A stretch of 64,000 bases of DNA from Sclerodactyla briareus (taxonomy: Eukaryota > Echinodermata > Holothuroidea > Dendrochirotida > Sclerodactylidae), in the NCBI GenBank assembly GCA_026419785.1, contig JAODTK010005633.1, positions 444,528 through 508,527 of the forward strand, in the 5' to 3' direction. Each line of letters begins with the position of its first letter. Position 1 is the first letter of the stretch. The translations under genes were made by a program, and so were the position numbers. Shown piece by piece: positions 23,275 through 33,700 of this stretch. The notes beneath the pieces are model-generated. The model ran no database searches, was not told where the DNA came from, and saw nothing but the letters and a program-made list of their open reading frames with translations.

Positions 23275-24125
23275 GAGAGACCACTTGTGTCTGTGTGTGT
23301 GTCTGTGGGAGGTGTGTATAAGTGACACCCTTGTCAGCACTATATGTGCGAACGCGAACAGGTATCAAGGAACAAGATATCAAGGTTCAAATTAGGCACG
23401 TGGGTAGATTATGTCGAGAGGATGTACCCCATTGTTTTTAGTTACTATTTCAAGGGACATTCCAGCGTCACGATGGGCGAAGTCAAAAACCTTGTCAGCA
23501 CGATTTCTAGTGAAGGCAACTAAGGCCAAGATCTATCAAGTTCATAATAGGTATGTGGGTTGCAAAAATGATGATGATGGAACCTCATTGTTTCTTGGGT
23601 TCAGGGTCAAGTTCGTTGGAGTCACAATATAAAGGCATTCTTCATCTGTGGCAACGAAACGTTTCAGAGCAATGTTGTAATGAAACGTCTTGTTCGTCTA
23701 GGTGAACGACTCTGGCTGTCCTACTTTGACCTCATTACCATTGACCTCATTTAACCTAAGACACTTGTGACCTTCGGGGTTCATTTCTAGGACGACCGGA
23801 CACGCCTTGTTGCAACAAACAAGTAAGTCAATTACACTGAAATCACTGAAACACGGCCTGTCACATGCTCCAGAGATGTCCCTGTAAAAGCGTAAATAGA
23901 TTCTAAAACACTGAAAAATTCCAAATCTTATATATCTTCGCAACGAAAACATCTTCGGTGGTTGGCATGATGGAGAATGCCGCTCGTCTGTGCAAACTTC
24001 ATCTGACCTACTTTGACTTCCGTTTACCTTCTGACCAGCATTGACCCTAATGACCTTGCAATGTGACCTTCTGGGTGGGTTATTAGTAACGAACAGACTC
24101 ATCGTGTTGCAACAAACCAATAAGC
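23275..24125 (-). repeat. Inverted relative of the AGGTCA-rich dispersed repeat
   Basis: On the minus strand this mirrors 9691-10440. A (GT)n run at about 23288-23303 corresponds to the (CA)n run there, followed by the shared step GACACC(C)TTGTCAGCAC. The segment 23645-23706 is the reverse complement of the 59 bp internal repeat (CTAGACGAACAAGAC, CATTACAACATT, GTTGCCA). TGACCT-type half-sites recur at about 23726-23770 and 24000-24075. The relationship is seen directly in the sequence. Copies are diverged. Confidence 0.7.
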
Positions 24126-24969
24126 AATAGCCCTGACGTGCATAAAATCACTTAATCAACGGTTATCTTAGTTATGTCCTCTGTGAAAGAGTGGAACAGT
24201 TTTGAAACATGATAAATTTCATGTTTTCACGATATTGACTTTCGGCACAAAACATTCAGGCGGAATGGCGTAACGGGAAGTTCGGTTGTCGTGTGGCTAC
24301 AACTGGACCAACTTTCATGTACCTCAGAGCGTCTGAGAGCGTTCGAAAAGTGTGGGGGAAACATCGCATGCAAATGACAATCTAAGCAGAGCGCCAGCAT
24401 CGGTTGGCGTGGAGCGTACAACGGAAAATTTCAATTTTCATACCTCCAGATCGACGGAAACGGCCCTTGCCAGCTCAATAGCCACCCATTACATGTGTGA
24501 GTTTGATTAAAGATGACAAAAAAGTTGTCATTGTGATACTAAGATGATTTCATCGAGAATCACACATGGTATTTTTGTTATTACCTTTTATTACATGTTT
24601 TCCGAGAATTTATCAAAAGGAGACTGAAAACATTCCGGCATTTCTTTCACTTTGCCCGAATTGTCATCTTCATAAACTGGGGGGGGGGGAGGGGGATCGG
24701 CCCCAAGGCTTCTGAATTAAAACGAGTGAACGAAATGATTCGAAGGCATTAATCGCATATTTAGCCTACGACGCTGAAGAAACACGCAATTCCGCGCGAA
24801 ACCACTTGAAAAATTATGAACTTCTGGCTATCGATTTAAAATTCGGAACTCGCATGAAGCACGGTAATCCTTCCACTCGGCCCTAGTCGGGTCCAGATCT
24901 TAACCTGGAGTCCGCACCTGACATCAGTTTAGAGTGATACTGAATCGGGGATGTGCCTATTATTTTTTA
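24126..24969. other. Unrecognised intergenic DNA
   Basis: No gene recognised. A G run (about 24680-24695) is present. Confidence 0.45.
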
Positions 24970-24975
24970 TTACGG

Positions 24976-25046
24976 CCGGAAAAGTGGGGGACAAACGATA
25001 TGAAAATCCCCCCCACTTTTGAAAGTGGGGGGGACATGTTCCCCCC
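24976..25046. repeat. G/C-run hairpin: CCCCCACTTTT-GAAAGTGGGGG
   Basis: CCCCCCCACTTTTGAAAGTGGGGGGG at about 25007-25034 is a near-perfect palindrome of about 11 bp arms. The upstream AAAAGTGGGGGACA (about 24979-24992) and downstream ACATGTTCCCCCC repeat the same words, so two overlapping hairpins can form. It may be the terminus of a foldback or MITE element. Confidence 0.6.
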
Positions 25047-25940
25047 GTCCACACACCTGTTGACGGGCCAATGATGTACCTACGCAATATATGGCTTGGT
25101 ATTGACATTGACAATCAAAACCGTTTGTCAATATTATTTTCGATCCTGGAGGAAACAAGATTCTGAATAAATAACATGAATATCCAATAGTTTTGTGATT
25201 GGCATTACCAGCCAAGCAGATAGAAACCACTTACCGGTTCATTAGGAAATTAGGGATTATAGGCAACAATGTAATATTCGCATGTAGTTGATGACCAAAG
25301 GAAGGGACGTGTAATCGAACCAACTGACAGCACAATTCTGTTGGTGTGTGTCGTAAAATTAAATATCTGCTAGCCTAACTTAGAATAAAATTCAGATTTG
25401 GGGTTGATCTTGAAGTCTCTCCGTTACATAAAGTTGATATTTTGCAAGGAATCAATACGCAAATTTCGTTCTTAGTTTCATTCAGCTTAACGTGCTTGTG
25501 TGGCCATTGGGCAGGAGGTTAGGGGGGAATGCCATCCCGGGGTCACATTGTATAATGTCCCGGAATGTTCCTAGAGCGGCAATTTGGGTATCAAGTATGA
25601 CCGATTTGAAACTTTGAACGTCTGCAATAACTAGCTGTGATACTATGCCATCGAGCCTCTTCCATCCATTCATATACTTATGATTGGCGGATGTTGTATC
25701 TAGTATACCACGATGAAGCAAAATGGGACTCGATAACCTAACGTTACGACGAATACGGTAACGAGACAGACATCACAGCTAAATGTTTTCCTTATACGTA
25801 TGATGCTAGTGAATAACGGTGTTGTTTTCGAGTGACCAAGGTCATGATGTTCCTCTGTCAGCGCAAGGACACTCATGATTCCTATGTTTCCTTCGCACCT
25901 GGTCACCCAGGGAGTTCAGGGTTGTGGAATTTTTATTATC
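25047..25940. other. Unrecognised intergenic DNA
   Basis: No clear gene. A 79-codon minus-strand frame (25482-25721) reads more protein-like than its neighbours but has no motif that I can name. Confidence 0.4.
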
Positions 25941-25944
25941 TGGG

Positions 25945-26045
25945 GTACAGGTAATGTGGTAAAGTCGAACAGGTAGGAAGGTAAGGTATGTCGGTGGGAG
26001 GGTGAGTGGCAGATGGGAGGAAGGTAGAATGTAGGTAGGTAAGGA
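25945..26045 (+). repeat. G-rich imperfect GGTAGG/GGAAGG repeat
   Basis: About 100 bp in which GGTAGG, GGAAGGTA, GGTGGG and related words recur (for example GGTAGGAAGGTAAGG). It is a degenerate minisatellite with a strong purine strand bias. Confidence 0.6.
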
Positions 26046-26927
26046 TTTGGGTAGTAACCTCGCTATACTTCAGTCGCCCTGTCACGACAGGCGAGGCAAT
26101 ACTATGGACTCCCAAAGCTCACTGGATTTGTCACAGGGGTTTCATCTGGTTCTCTATTTTCTGTACCCCTGAAGATCTCTTCTTAGGTCTGTCTGATGTC
26201 TGAGTAATAAGACATTAGGCTGCAGATGTTGCTATGAGTACGACCAAGAAATAGTGTTTACGCAGCTTTTGCTGGCATGCTGCATTGGCCTCATAAATCG
26301 ACCCTTATAAAATATACCTAACGATTTATATATTCTCCAACCGTTGGCTAGACTTTACGACGCCATATGCTGGTTTTTGTTGCTAGGTTCTGTTCCAGCC
26401 GTATTGGTATCCAAATCCCAGTCCGCTCACGCGGACTATCGAGGATTTTCGAAGATAATCAGCCAACGATGTCTCTATCCGCTCACTATAAGCATTAAAT
26501 TCAGTTATAGTTATAATATTCTTCCCTGTTTCTCGATTGTGTGATCTGAATTAATTCAGAAAGTAACCTGCTGACGAGATCTCACGTCATTTATTATTGG
26601 TTCAGTGTTGGTGCGAAAACGAATCTGCGACAACCTTCCATCTTTCGTAACTCTGATTACCGCTGCCCGCCCAGCTGCCGCGAGAAAAACCAGGCCTTGA
26701 TACGTCAATATTTTTATAATCATTCTTATTGATTATAAACGAATGCATTGCGTATTGAATTGCGTTTCGACGTAGTTTTTACCAGACGACAGGTCGCATT
26801 TTGTAGTAATCCGTAATTAATTTGATTGTAAGAAAGCAACGAAGACATTGAAAGTACAATATGCTTCGCCATCCTCAAGACTGTTCGAGAACAAAAAATA
26901 GATCGAAAGATTCGTACATGAGGGAAT
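26046..26927. other. Unrecognised intergenic DNA
   Basis: Nothing recognised apart from a short hairpin TCGCCTGTCGTGACAGGGCG-like step near 26072-26092 (arms of about 8 bp). Confidence 0.45.
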
Positions 26928-27076
26928 TACACTCCAAAAAAAGTTAGGTACAAATACCACCTGGACAAGTAGTTTTTACCCAGTTGGGTAATATTTCACT
27001 TCATTTTGGTAATGTTAACACAGCTCGGGTAAAAACAGATTGCCCAGTCTTTGAATTCAACATTTTTAGAGTGTAC
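26928..27076. mobile_element. MITE-like element, TACACTC termini, 149 bp
   Basis: The left end TACACTCCAAAAA and the right end TTTTTAGAGTGTA are inverted repeats of about 13 bp with one mismatch. The terminal TA may be the duplicated target. A second, perfect inverted pair, GTTTTTACCC (about 26973) and GGGTAAAAAC (about 27028), lies inside, so the whole unit can fold. The size and ends fit a non-autonomous TA-targeting DNA transposon; the superfamily is not assigned. Confidence 0.65.
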
Positions 27077-27490
27077 GGAGACCTATAAGTCTGTTAACAG
27101 CTACCAAAGCTCATGCCAGGACAAAAATTTGGCATATGAAATATTCCGGGATTTTGGCTATCTGAAAATTCTTCTACTCGATGTCCTTATTGTCCTTGAT
27201 TTGGGGTTATGGCTCTTTCAATGAAATATGACATCAACAATATGCGTAGTTTCTTCGGATGAGTGCTGTGTGATGTGGGTTCTGTTGTATGAGAGATTTG
27301 TCTTAGAAAAGTTAGGATAGCCGAACGTGTTTGAATTGTCACAAAACGTACGTGTATCCCAAAATTAGGTACAGAAAAGTATCTTCAAGCTCTCGTAATT
27401 TGTTACTATTTTCCCAAACCTTAGCGAATTCAACAGATGAATGACGGTCTTTGAGATAGATAGGATGAGACGGATGGAAGACGTCGGAGC
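27077..27490. other. Unrecognised intergenic DNA
   Basis: No recognised feature. Confidence 0.4.
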
Positions 27491-27494
27491 AACA

Positions 27495-27920
27495 GTGAAG
27501 AGGATGCTCAGAGGGATTAGGGGGATACACGCAAAAAAAGAAGTCACAGATCAGGAAGCGCTTGGTGGAGGCCATGGATAAAGAAACTAAGGAATTAACA
27601 ATGGATGATATGGACATGTGTTTGAGGATGGATAGAATGGGACCCGTTGTGGAATTGATGTACGCAAGAGTGAGAGATAGGGTGAAAGGGATCCAAAGAG
27701 GGGTCATAGAAATTGTCATTTTTGATGTGGACACTTAGTGCAGGCAGAGGAAACTCATAACAGGCGTTGTTAGAGGGCTAAAACCGAAAGCAGCTGAACC
27801 CTGCACGAACTTGGGGAGCCTTAGGAAAAATACTACTGCTACTACCACTACCACTACTCCTACTCTACATAACTACAACTACAACTACTACACTACTACT
27901 TCTACTACTACTACTACGGC
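27495..27920 (+). mobile_element. Possible LINE 3' end with (ACT)n tail
   Basis: A plus-strand frame stays open from about 27505 to the TAG at 27738, with the reading RKRLVEAMDKETKELT and VVELMYARVRDRVKGIQ. A second short block LNPARTWGALGK follows near 27790-27830. The sequence then runs into an ACT/ACC-rich triplet tail (27829-27917). The tail resembles that of the LINE at 17.1-18.2 kb. No RT motif is visible, so assignment to a LINE rests on architecture only. Confidence 0.35.
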
Positions 27921-28440
27921 GTTCACATTGTTTGTTTGTTCTCTTACTTGTGAACACTGGATCGGTTTCTCTACTCCGTGTTAATCTTCAGTATGAATCT
28001 GACAAAAGAATCCGTGCCTCCCGACGCTATACGTGTGGAGGCATCGTTCACTAATGACTTGAAATAAGTATTGCGCGAGTATTCGCGAAGTCAGGAAAGT
28101 AAAAACCGAGATTCTTCCATGCAGGTAATCGCTCTCCTCGGCAACACCACTTGTGTTCACAATCTCCTGCTGGCAATCTGAGGCGCCTCAACGATACCCG
28201 TCTCCCGTAGACGACCACTGACGGAGTTTTTGTTTACGTCTAGATCTAAATCGATTAATTCCATCCTGATGCTGTCCTCGACGATACACATATATTTTTT
28301 CTGTCATTAATATTCCTACGTCAGCTAATTTTGTTACACTTTGTACTTCGTGCGTTCAACTAGAACGAGTACCTTTTTGTCATTCTCAAATTATTCTATC
28401 GTATTCGATAAAATGACGAAGTACATGATGTTCCCGCCAC
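27921..28440. other. Unrecognised intergenic DNA
   Basis: No recognised feature. Confidence 0.4.
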
Positions 28441-28800
28441 GTGTCTATCTAATGCCCGGTAACGTCGGCCGCCAAGACGCGGACAGTCTGGAGGACATCA
28501 AAATCGACACATATTTGGAGAGGCCAGCCACACCCAGTGCAAGCCGATTCTTATGATATGCAGTCAATGGGTTCAGGCTTCGCCGCCGAGGACGCAGAGA
28601 GTCAGAAAGGACTTTAGAACTGAACTCACACATACCTGGAGAGGCCAGCCACCCAGTGCAGTCAATCGACCATTGGGTTCAACTGAGTCGCAGACGTCTG
28701 AAGGACATCAGAATCTGAACCTCGAACACAAAATTAGAGAGACCCGCCCAGTCCAGTACAGTCAATTTGACCATGTGGGCTCAGGACACGTGCGGGTGAA
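28440..28800. repeat. Degenerate tandem repeat, about 100-120 bp period, three units
   Basis: GAGAGGCCAGCCAC (about 28517 and 28639) and GAGAGACCCGCCCAG (about 28736) are each followed by 'ccagt' and 'cagtcaat', then a 'gggttca'/'gggctca' step. Words such as 'gaggacatca'/'aaggacatca' recur too. Spacings are 122 and about 100 bp. Confidence 0.6.
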
Positions 28801-29492
28801 CTAAGTTCCTAGCTGTAAGAAGACCGAGGATACCTTTAAACACCCGAGAAATAACCATAAACATACGCATCAGTAGTGACCAAGTCTACTCAATTCATGC
28901 ATAGTATTTCCAGAATGTGAATGTTTCGTATGAGTAATCTGACCGTGGTGTATCCCACGCGTGATTGACCCGCTACGGAAAGTAGTACGGTATTCGCTCG
29001 CTGAAATCGAATTGAAACTAGACATTTTCGCAGCGGTAAACAGCCAACGTGTTCATCCCCGCAGCAAGACCCCTTATGGCGGACCCGTTTAGAGGAACAC
29101 ATTAAACATGTTTGCATTTGACCTCTGGTGCTGAACGCCCACCTACCAGAACACTGTAGTCCCACATTCTCCACGGTCCTTTGCATAAACGCCGAATTTG
29201 GAAAAATGACCATAATCATGCAAAATTAGACCTCATGTGACCATGAAATGGCCTTCATGTTTGTCAGAATACACGTTTCACATCCACTGATTGGTTCGAA
29301 TGCGACAAGGTTGGAACATCAAAAGAAAGAAAAAAAACACAAATTTGACTTCTGGACTTGCAATTAACGTCAATGCATTTCCCGGGAACAAATTTGGCCA
29401 TCCACCAAGTTTCGTGTGAATCGAAATTTGTATTCTTGTGTAAAAACTTGCCGAAATAGGAGGGGAGCAGAGTAGACATGCAGTGAGGCTCA
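28801..29492. repeat. TGACC/AGGTCA-bearing dispersed sequence, otherwise unrecognised
   Basis: The part at about 29225-29460 (gacctcatgtgaccatgaaa, then CAAATTTGACTTCTGG, then a 'ccaagtttcgtgtgaatcg' step) resembles 37780-38110 and its copy at 49840-50165, where the same words occur in the same order. This is a second dispersed family with TGACC words. The rest shows nothing. Confidence 0.45.
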
Positions 29493-30600
29493 CTTAATAA
29501 TAACAATAAATGATATTTATAGAGCGCTTTCCAAGAAATCTCAAGAACTGTACGAGTATAAAAACGGTTGAGGAAAAATACAATAAAAACCTACAGTACG
29601 ATTTAAAAGTGTACGAAAAATAAATGTGACTATTAAAAAGATTCAAAAAGAAACGTCTTCATTTTTTTTTTTTTTCAAAAGGTTACGCTGCCAGAGGAAA
29701 AGAATCTAGATGAGATTGTTCCGTCTAGGAGCCCAGCATGTTCAAAACGCCCGGTCAACTAATACTTCGTTTTCGTGTTGCACAGTCGTCGAAGTGTTTC
29801 TAACCTCCGATGAAGACGGAGGCACGACCAGGCTTGTGTAAAGCAGTGAGCTCTGATATATGAAAAGGTAATGTACCAATGGGCAGATATGATGTCCCAG
29901 GGTGCACATCACATTGTGGAAATGGTTGGTCCAAGTACCGAGCCTTGTGGGACCCATTTCGTTTGTGTGTGAGGGTCGGAGAGAGTTCCATTCTGGTTGA
30001 CAGATTGACTCCTCCCTCTCAGGTAGGAGTCGAACCACTGAAGTGCCATACAATGTATGACCGTAGCGAGACTGTAATCGTTCTATGATAATTGTATGGT
30101 AAAAAAAAATCGAAAAATCGAGCATGACTAGAACCGCATCTTCGTGTCGATCAACCGCCTTCAGTAAGTCATTCTGGATTCGGAGCATTGTCGTCTCAGT
30201 ACTGTGGAATTTTCGATAGGTTGACTGTCTCCGTTGCATACAGGCCCGTCCGTTGAAGATAACCTTCAGTGGGACTGCAGCAGCTCGTTCGATGGTTGCG
30301 AACATGAATTTAAGATAGATATTGGTCTGTAGTTATTAAACTCATTGTGGTCCAGACCAGGTTTCTTTCTTCAGAAGTGGTCTTACTTGAGCTGTTTTCA
30401 GTGACGGTGGTATGGTCCCGGAAGATAGAGAGTGATTGAATATGTTTGTGATGTGAGGAAGCAGTGAGTCCACACAGGATTTGAGGAGATTCATGGGATC
30501 GGATTCATGGAACATGACGACATTGGAGATTCACTCACAAGTTCACACACGGAGTCAGTATTCGACTTTCTCGAAGGAGTCTAAGCTGCTCCCACATGTT
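29493..30600 (-). mobile_element. Minus-strand L2-like LINE: RT fingers/palm plus 3' UTR end (dead, internally deleted)
   Basis: Reading the minus strand down from 30600, SCVDSLLPHITNIFNHSL and SLKTAQVRPLLKK lie near 30480-30360 in broken frames. They match the entry of L2/CR1 RTs ('LPVIT-x-I-x-N-x-SL', 'A-x-V-x-PLLKK'). Then come NEFNNYRPIS and ATIERAAA, and TYRKFHSTETTMLRIQNDLL with VLVMLDFS (motif A region, the AFDT step lost) near 30240-30090. Similarity ends at about 29760. At 29560-29493 the minus strand has AAGCGCTCTATAAATATC followed by a TTATTGTTATTATTAA tail, a typical L2-type 3' end. The middle of the RT and the C-terminus are missing. Confidence 0.8.
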
Positions 30601-31400
30601 CAACAACGTTCACTGTAAAATTTTGTCGTGCACTGTTGTTACATCACGTGACGCAGGAAACGAAGAAGTCCTTACAGGTATTAGATTGACAGATGTGACA
30701 CCACGTGAGTGCGGCAGAGGCTTATCTCTTTCGGTTATCCTTGTGACAATAGGCCATTTCTTACGAATTACTCCAGCACGACAGCCCATTTTTGTTACCC
30801 CAGCGACATTAAGACATTTGAGATAATTCCAAGTCGTAGCGATGAAAGGTCTTTTAGCATTGCGGTTTAACACCACCGTTTCCTAATTCAATAGAAAATC
30901 CTTTGTATATGAAAGCGAGCCATTGCGTTACCGGTAAAGTTCGATGTGAACTCACTGAGACAAAGAGCAAAGAAGAATCGGGATCCTGGTAAATTCACGT
31001 GTAGGCTGGCATTATCACGGGATACCTATAGAGGCTGTTGGTAACTCAGTAGTTTAAAAAAAACGCACGGACGAATCGATAGAAATACAAGTAAAATAGC
31101 CAAAAAAAACAGCGATTTTGCTGCGTGTAGAACAACATACGTCGCAGCCAACTAGGGCGCACAGATGGACTCATCCGCGAGTTAACCAGGGCGGAAATGT
31201 GTACATTTTCAGACCAATCGAATGAAGCGTTAAGGAGTTATTGCGCTGACGCCTGAAGTTTCCTGCGACGGCGGCAGCGGCGGTGGCGGGCGGCGGCAAC
31301 CATAATATCCCCGGACACTTGAGAGTGATTTTTCATTATTCTTCTTTTCCTATTTGACTTTATTAATCTCGCAGCTAAAAACTGAATTGGATGAATATTA
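30601..31400. other. Unrecognised DNA with a GGC-rich patch
   Basis: No gene recognised. A GGC/GGCGG-rich triplet patch lies at about 31262-31300, and its Arg/Ala-rich frames are compositional. Confidence 0.45.
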
Positions 31401-32313
31401 CAATTAAAATCAAAATCGATTTGACAAAATACATAAAATCCATACAACTATTTAAAAGACGAGCCCCAAATCGATCACCTGCAGCAGAGGTAAGATGGGG
31501 CAAACTGCACTTGACTGAGGCACCTGGTAAGAATGGGGAATGAACTATTTATTATTCCGCGTACTGGTCTTGTACCCTAGGTTCATCATACCAACGATTG
31601 TTGCGTAATTGCATACCATGCCGCCCACGGTTGGCATTGAACCACGCAGAATACCGCAAAGAGCTCAATCAAGAAGAGGCGATTTTGCACAGATTTCGTT
31701 ATAATTAAAATCAAAATCGATTTGACAAAATACATAAAATCCATACAACTATTTAAAAGACGAGCCCCAAATCGATCACCTGCAGCAGAGGTAAGATGGG
31801 CAAAACCACGTTGACTGACGGAACCTGGTAAGAATGGGAATTGAACTATTTATTATTTCCCGCCTACTGGTCTTGTACCCTAGGTTCATCATACCAGCGA
31901 TTGTTGCGTAATTGAATACCATGCGCCCCACGGTTGGCATTGAACACGCAGAATTACCGCAAAGAGTCAATCCAAGAAGAGGCGGCGAATTTGCCACCAG
32001 ATAGATTCGGTACAATAAAATTAATTAAATCGATTGACAACTACAGAAAATCCATACAACTATTTAAAAGACGAGCCCCAAATCGAACACCTGCAGCAGA
32101 GCACGAATTGGGCAAACTGCACTTGTACTGCCGGACCGGTAAGATTGGGACTGAACTATTTATTATTCCCGCCTCTGGTCCTTGTACCCTATGTCATCAA
32201 CACGATTGTTGCGTAATTGCATACATGCCGCCCACGGTTGGCATTGAACCTCGCTACATACCGCACCGAAGCTCAATCAAGAATAGGCAATTTTGCACGA
32301 TTTCGTTTTCTGC
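31401..32313. repeat. Three tandem copies of a 300 bp unit
   Basis: Units start at about 31401, 31702 and 32011 with 'aattaaaat', followed in all copies by 'catacaactatttaaaag', ACGAGCCCCAAATCGA, 'cctgcagcagag', 'gaactatttattatt', CTTGTACCCTA and CCACGGTTGGCATTGAAC. Copies differ mostly by one-base gains and losses, so at least one was probably read with uncorrected long-read error. A 133-codon frame spans units 2 and 3 (31934-32335) without a recognisable motif. Confidence 0.9.
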
Positions 32314-32319
32314 GATCCT

Positions 32320-32870
32320 ACATTACATTTTATGATAGGGTTTCCATAGCATGTGGGTATCCCCCATAGTCCCCATCAAATGATGCGGAATGCACGCGTT
32401 TGGATATTCTCCAGAGCCTTGCGATTAGTGCATGTCGCTCCCGGGGATTTGCACACGCGTAGCATATGCAACAAGTGGCGCAACATAGGAATACAAAGTA
32501 AGTAGTGTAAATCACTCGGTGTATTCTGAACTTTTTTTTAACCTACTAAGCATATGGAGGCGCCCACTTGAGATCATCTGGTTACCAAGACTCCAAGATC
32601 TTGTGTTAACGACTTCCAGTGAAACACCGGTAATTGAGAGATAAAGCAAGTTTTGGGTTTGTCAAGCCTGAAACATATTGAAGCGTTTGGCATTTGTCAG
32701 GGTTCAGGTGGAGGTAGTTTTCTTCTGCCCGGATCAAAACGAGTACCTTGGCTCATCTGCGATCAGAGCTCGGCTTTCAACATGCTTGGTCCCACCAAAG
32801 CTCATATCATCAAACATCACTGGCATAATGACATTGACATGTTGCGTTGATATTAATAACTATTCCTCAG
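32320..32870 (-). mobile_element. Minus-strand LINE: catalytic box to C-terminal end of RT (dead)
   Basis: Minus-strand reading from about 32830 down gives MFDDMSFGGTKHVESR (the F/YxDD catalytic box of a reverse transcriptase), then ENYLHLNPDKCQTL-like residues near 32710-32680. LEVVNT and LGVLVT follow near 32630-32590 and DDLKWAP near 32575. Then come 'YACxxxANPRERHALIARL' near 32460-32420 and SKRVHSASFDGDYGG near 32400-32360. These are, in order, the steps of the RT thumb and the 'EYAC-x-VW' region of LINE proteins. Frameshifts separate almost every block. The 5' two thirds are missing. Confidence 0.8.
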
Positions 32871-33700
32871 TGATTCCTTGGTGATTAAGCTATCCATGGT
32901 TGTACTGCCTCAAAATCCTGTTGTGAATACTGCTCATGTAGATTAAGATGGACTGTCGTCAAAAAATGGAATCTTGTAAACAATATACTGCACTCAGCAA
33001 TTAGATAAATTGAAACCAAAATGTATTTTCGCGCATTTTTTTATTTTTTCCGTCCAAATACAATTGATATAATAATAAGTTAAAAAAAGTAGGCTTCAAA
33101 TTTGTAAGTATAAGCCCCCATTACGATATTATGTCGTGACCGCCATGAAAAATTCGCCGTAGCTTGTTCGTTGGACGGCTAGCAGACGACAATCCATCTT
33201 TAACACACCGACCATCAAATACTTCCTATAATCCAATAATATATAATCCGAAAATACGTCCAAAGCAGCTTTAACAGAAAGGTGTGTTCACAATACTGTT
33301 ACTCTGCCAAACTGGTGTTATAGGATATGATAGTAGTTAGCCTAACGCAAGAAGGGGAAGAAGGTTCCAGTCCTTATGGCATTCTAAAAGTTCCTATAGG
33401 TATCAGTCTGTTCGACCTGAAACGGACTGATACTTACATGATAGGAAGGTTTGTAAGAGCAATATGTTGCATTCCTTTGCAAAGCTCAATTTTAGTCTGC
33501 GATGGAGTATGACACTGAATACGACAAGATCCCCATATTTGCTATCCCAATTTTATAAGGCGAGGAACCAATTTCGTTTGTGGGGAAATGAGTGACTATT
33601 TAAAGATTGGCTTTTTTAATGTTTTCTGACTGAATGTTTCAAGTGGGAGAGCAGGCTAAACTACAAATAATCACGATTTGGAACAACCACATTGGTTCAA
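32871..33700. other. Unrecognised intergenic DNA
   Basis: No recognised feature; AT-rich. A 61-codon frame at 33327-33512 has no motif. Confidence 0.45.
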
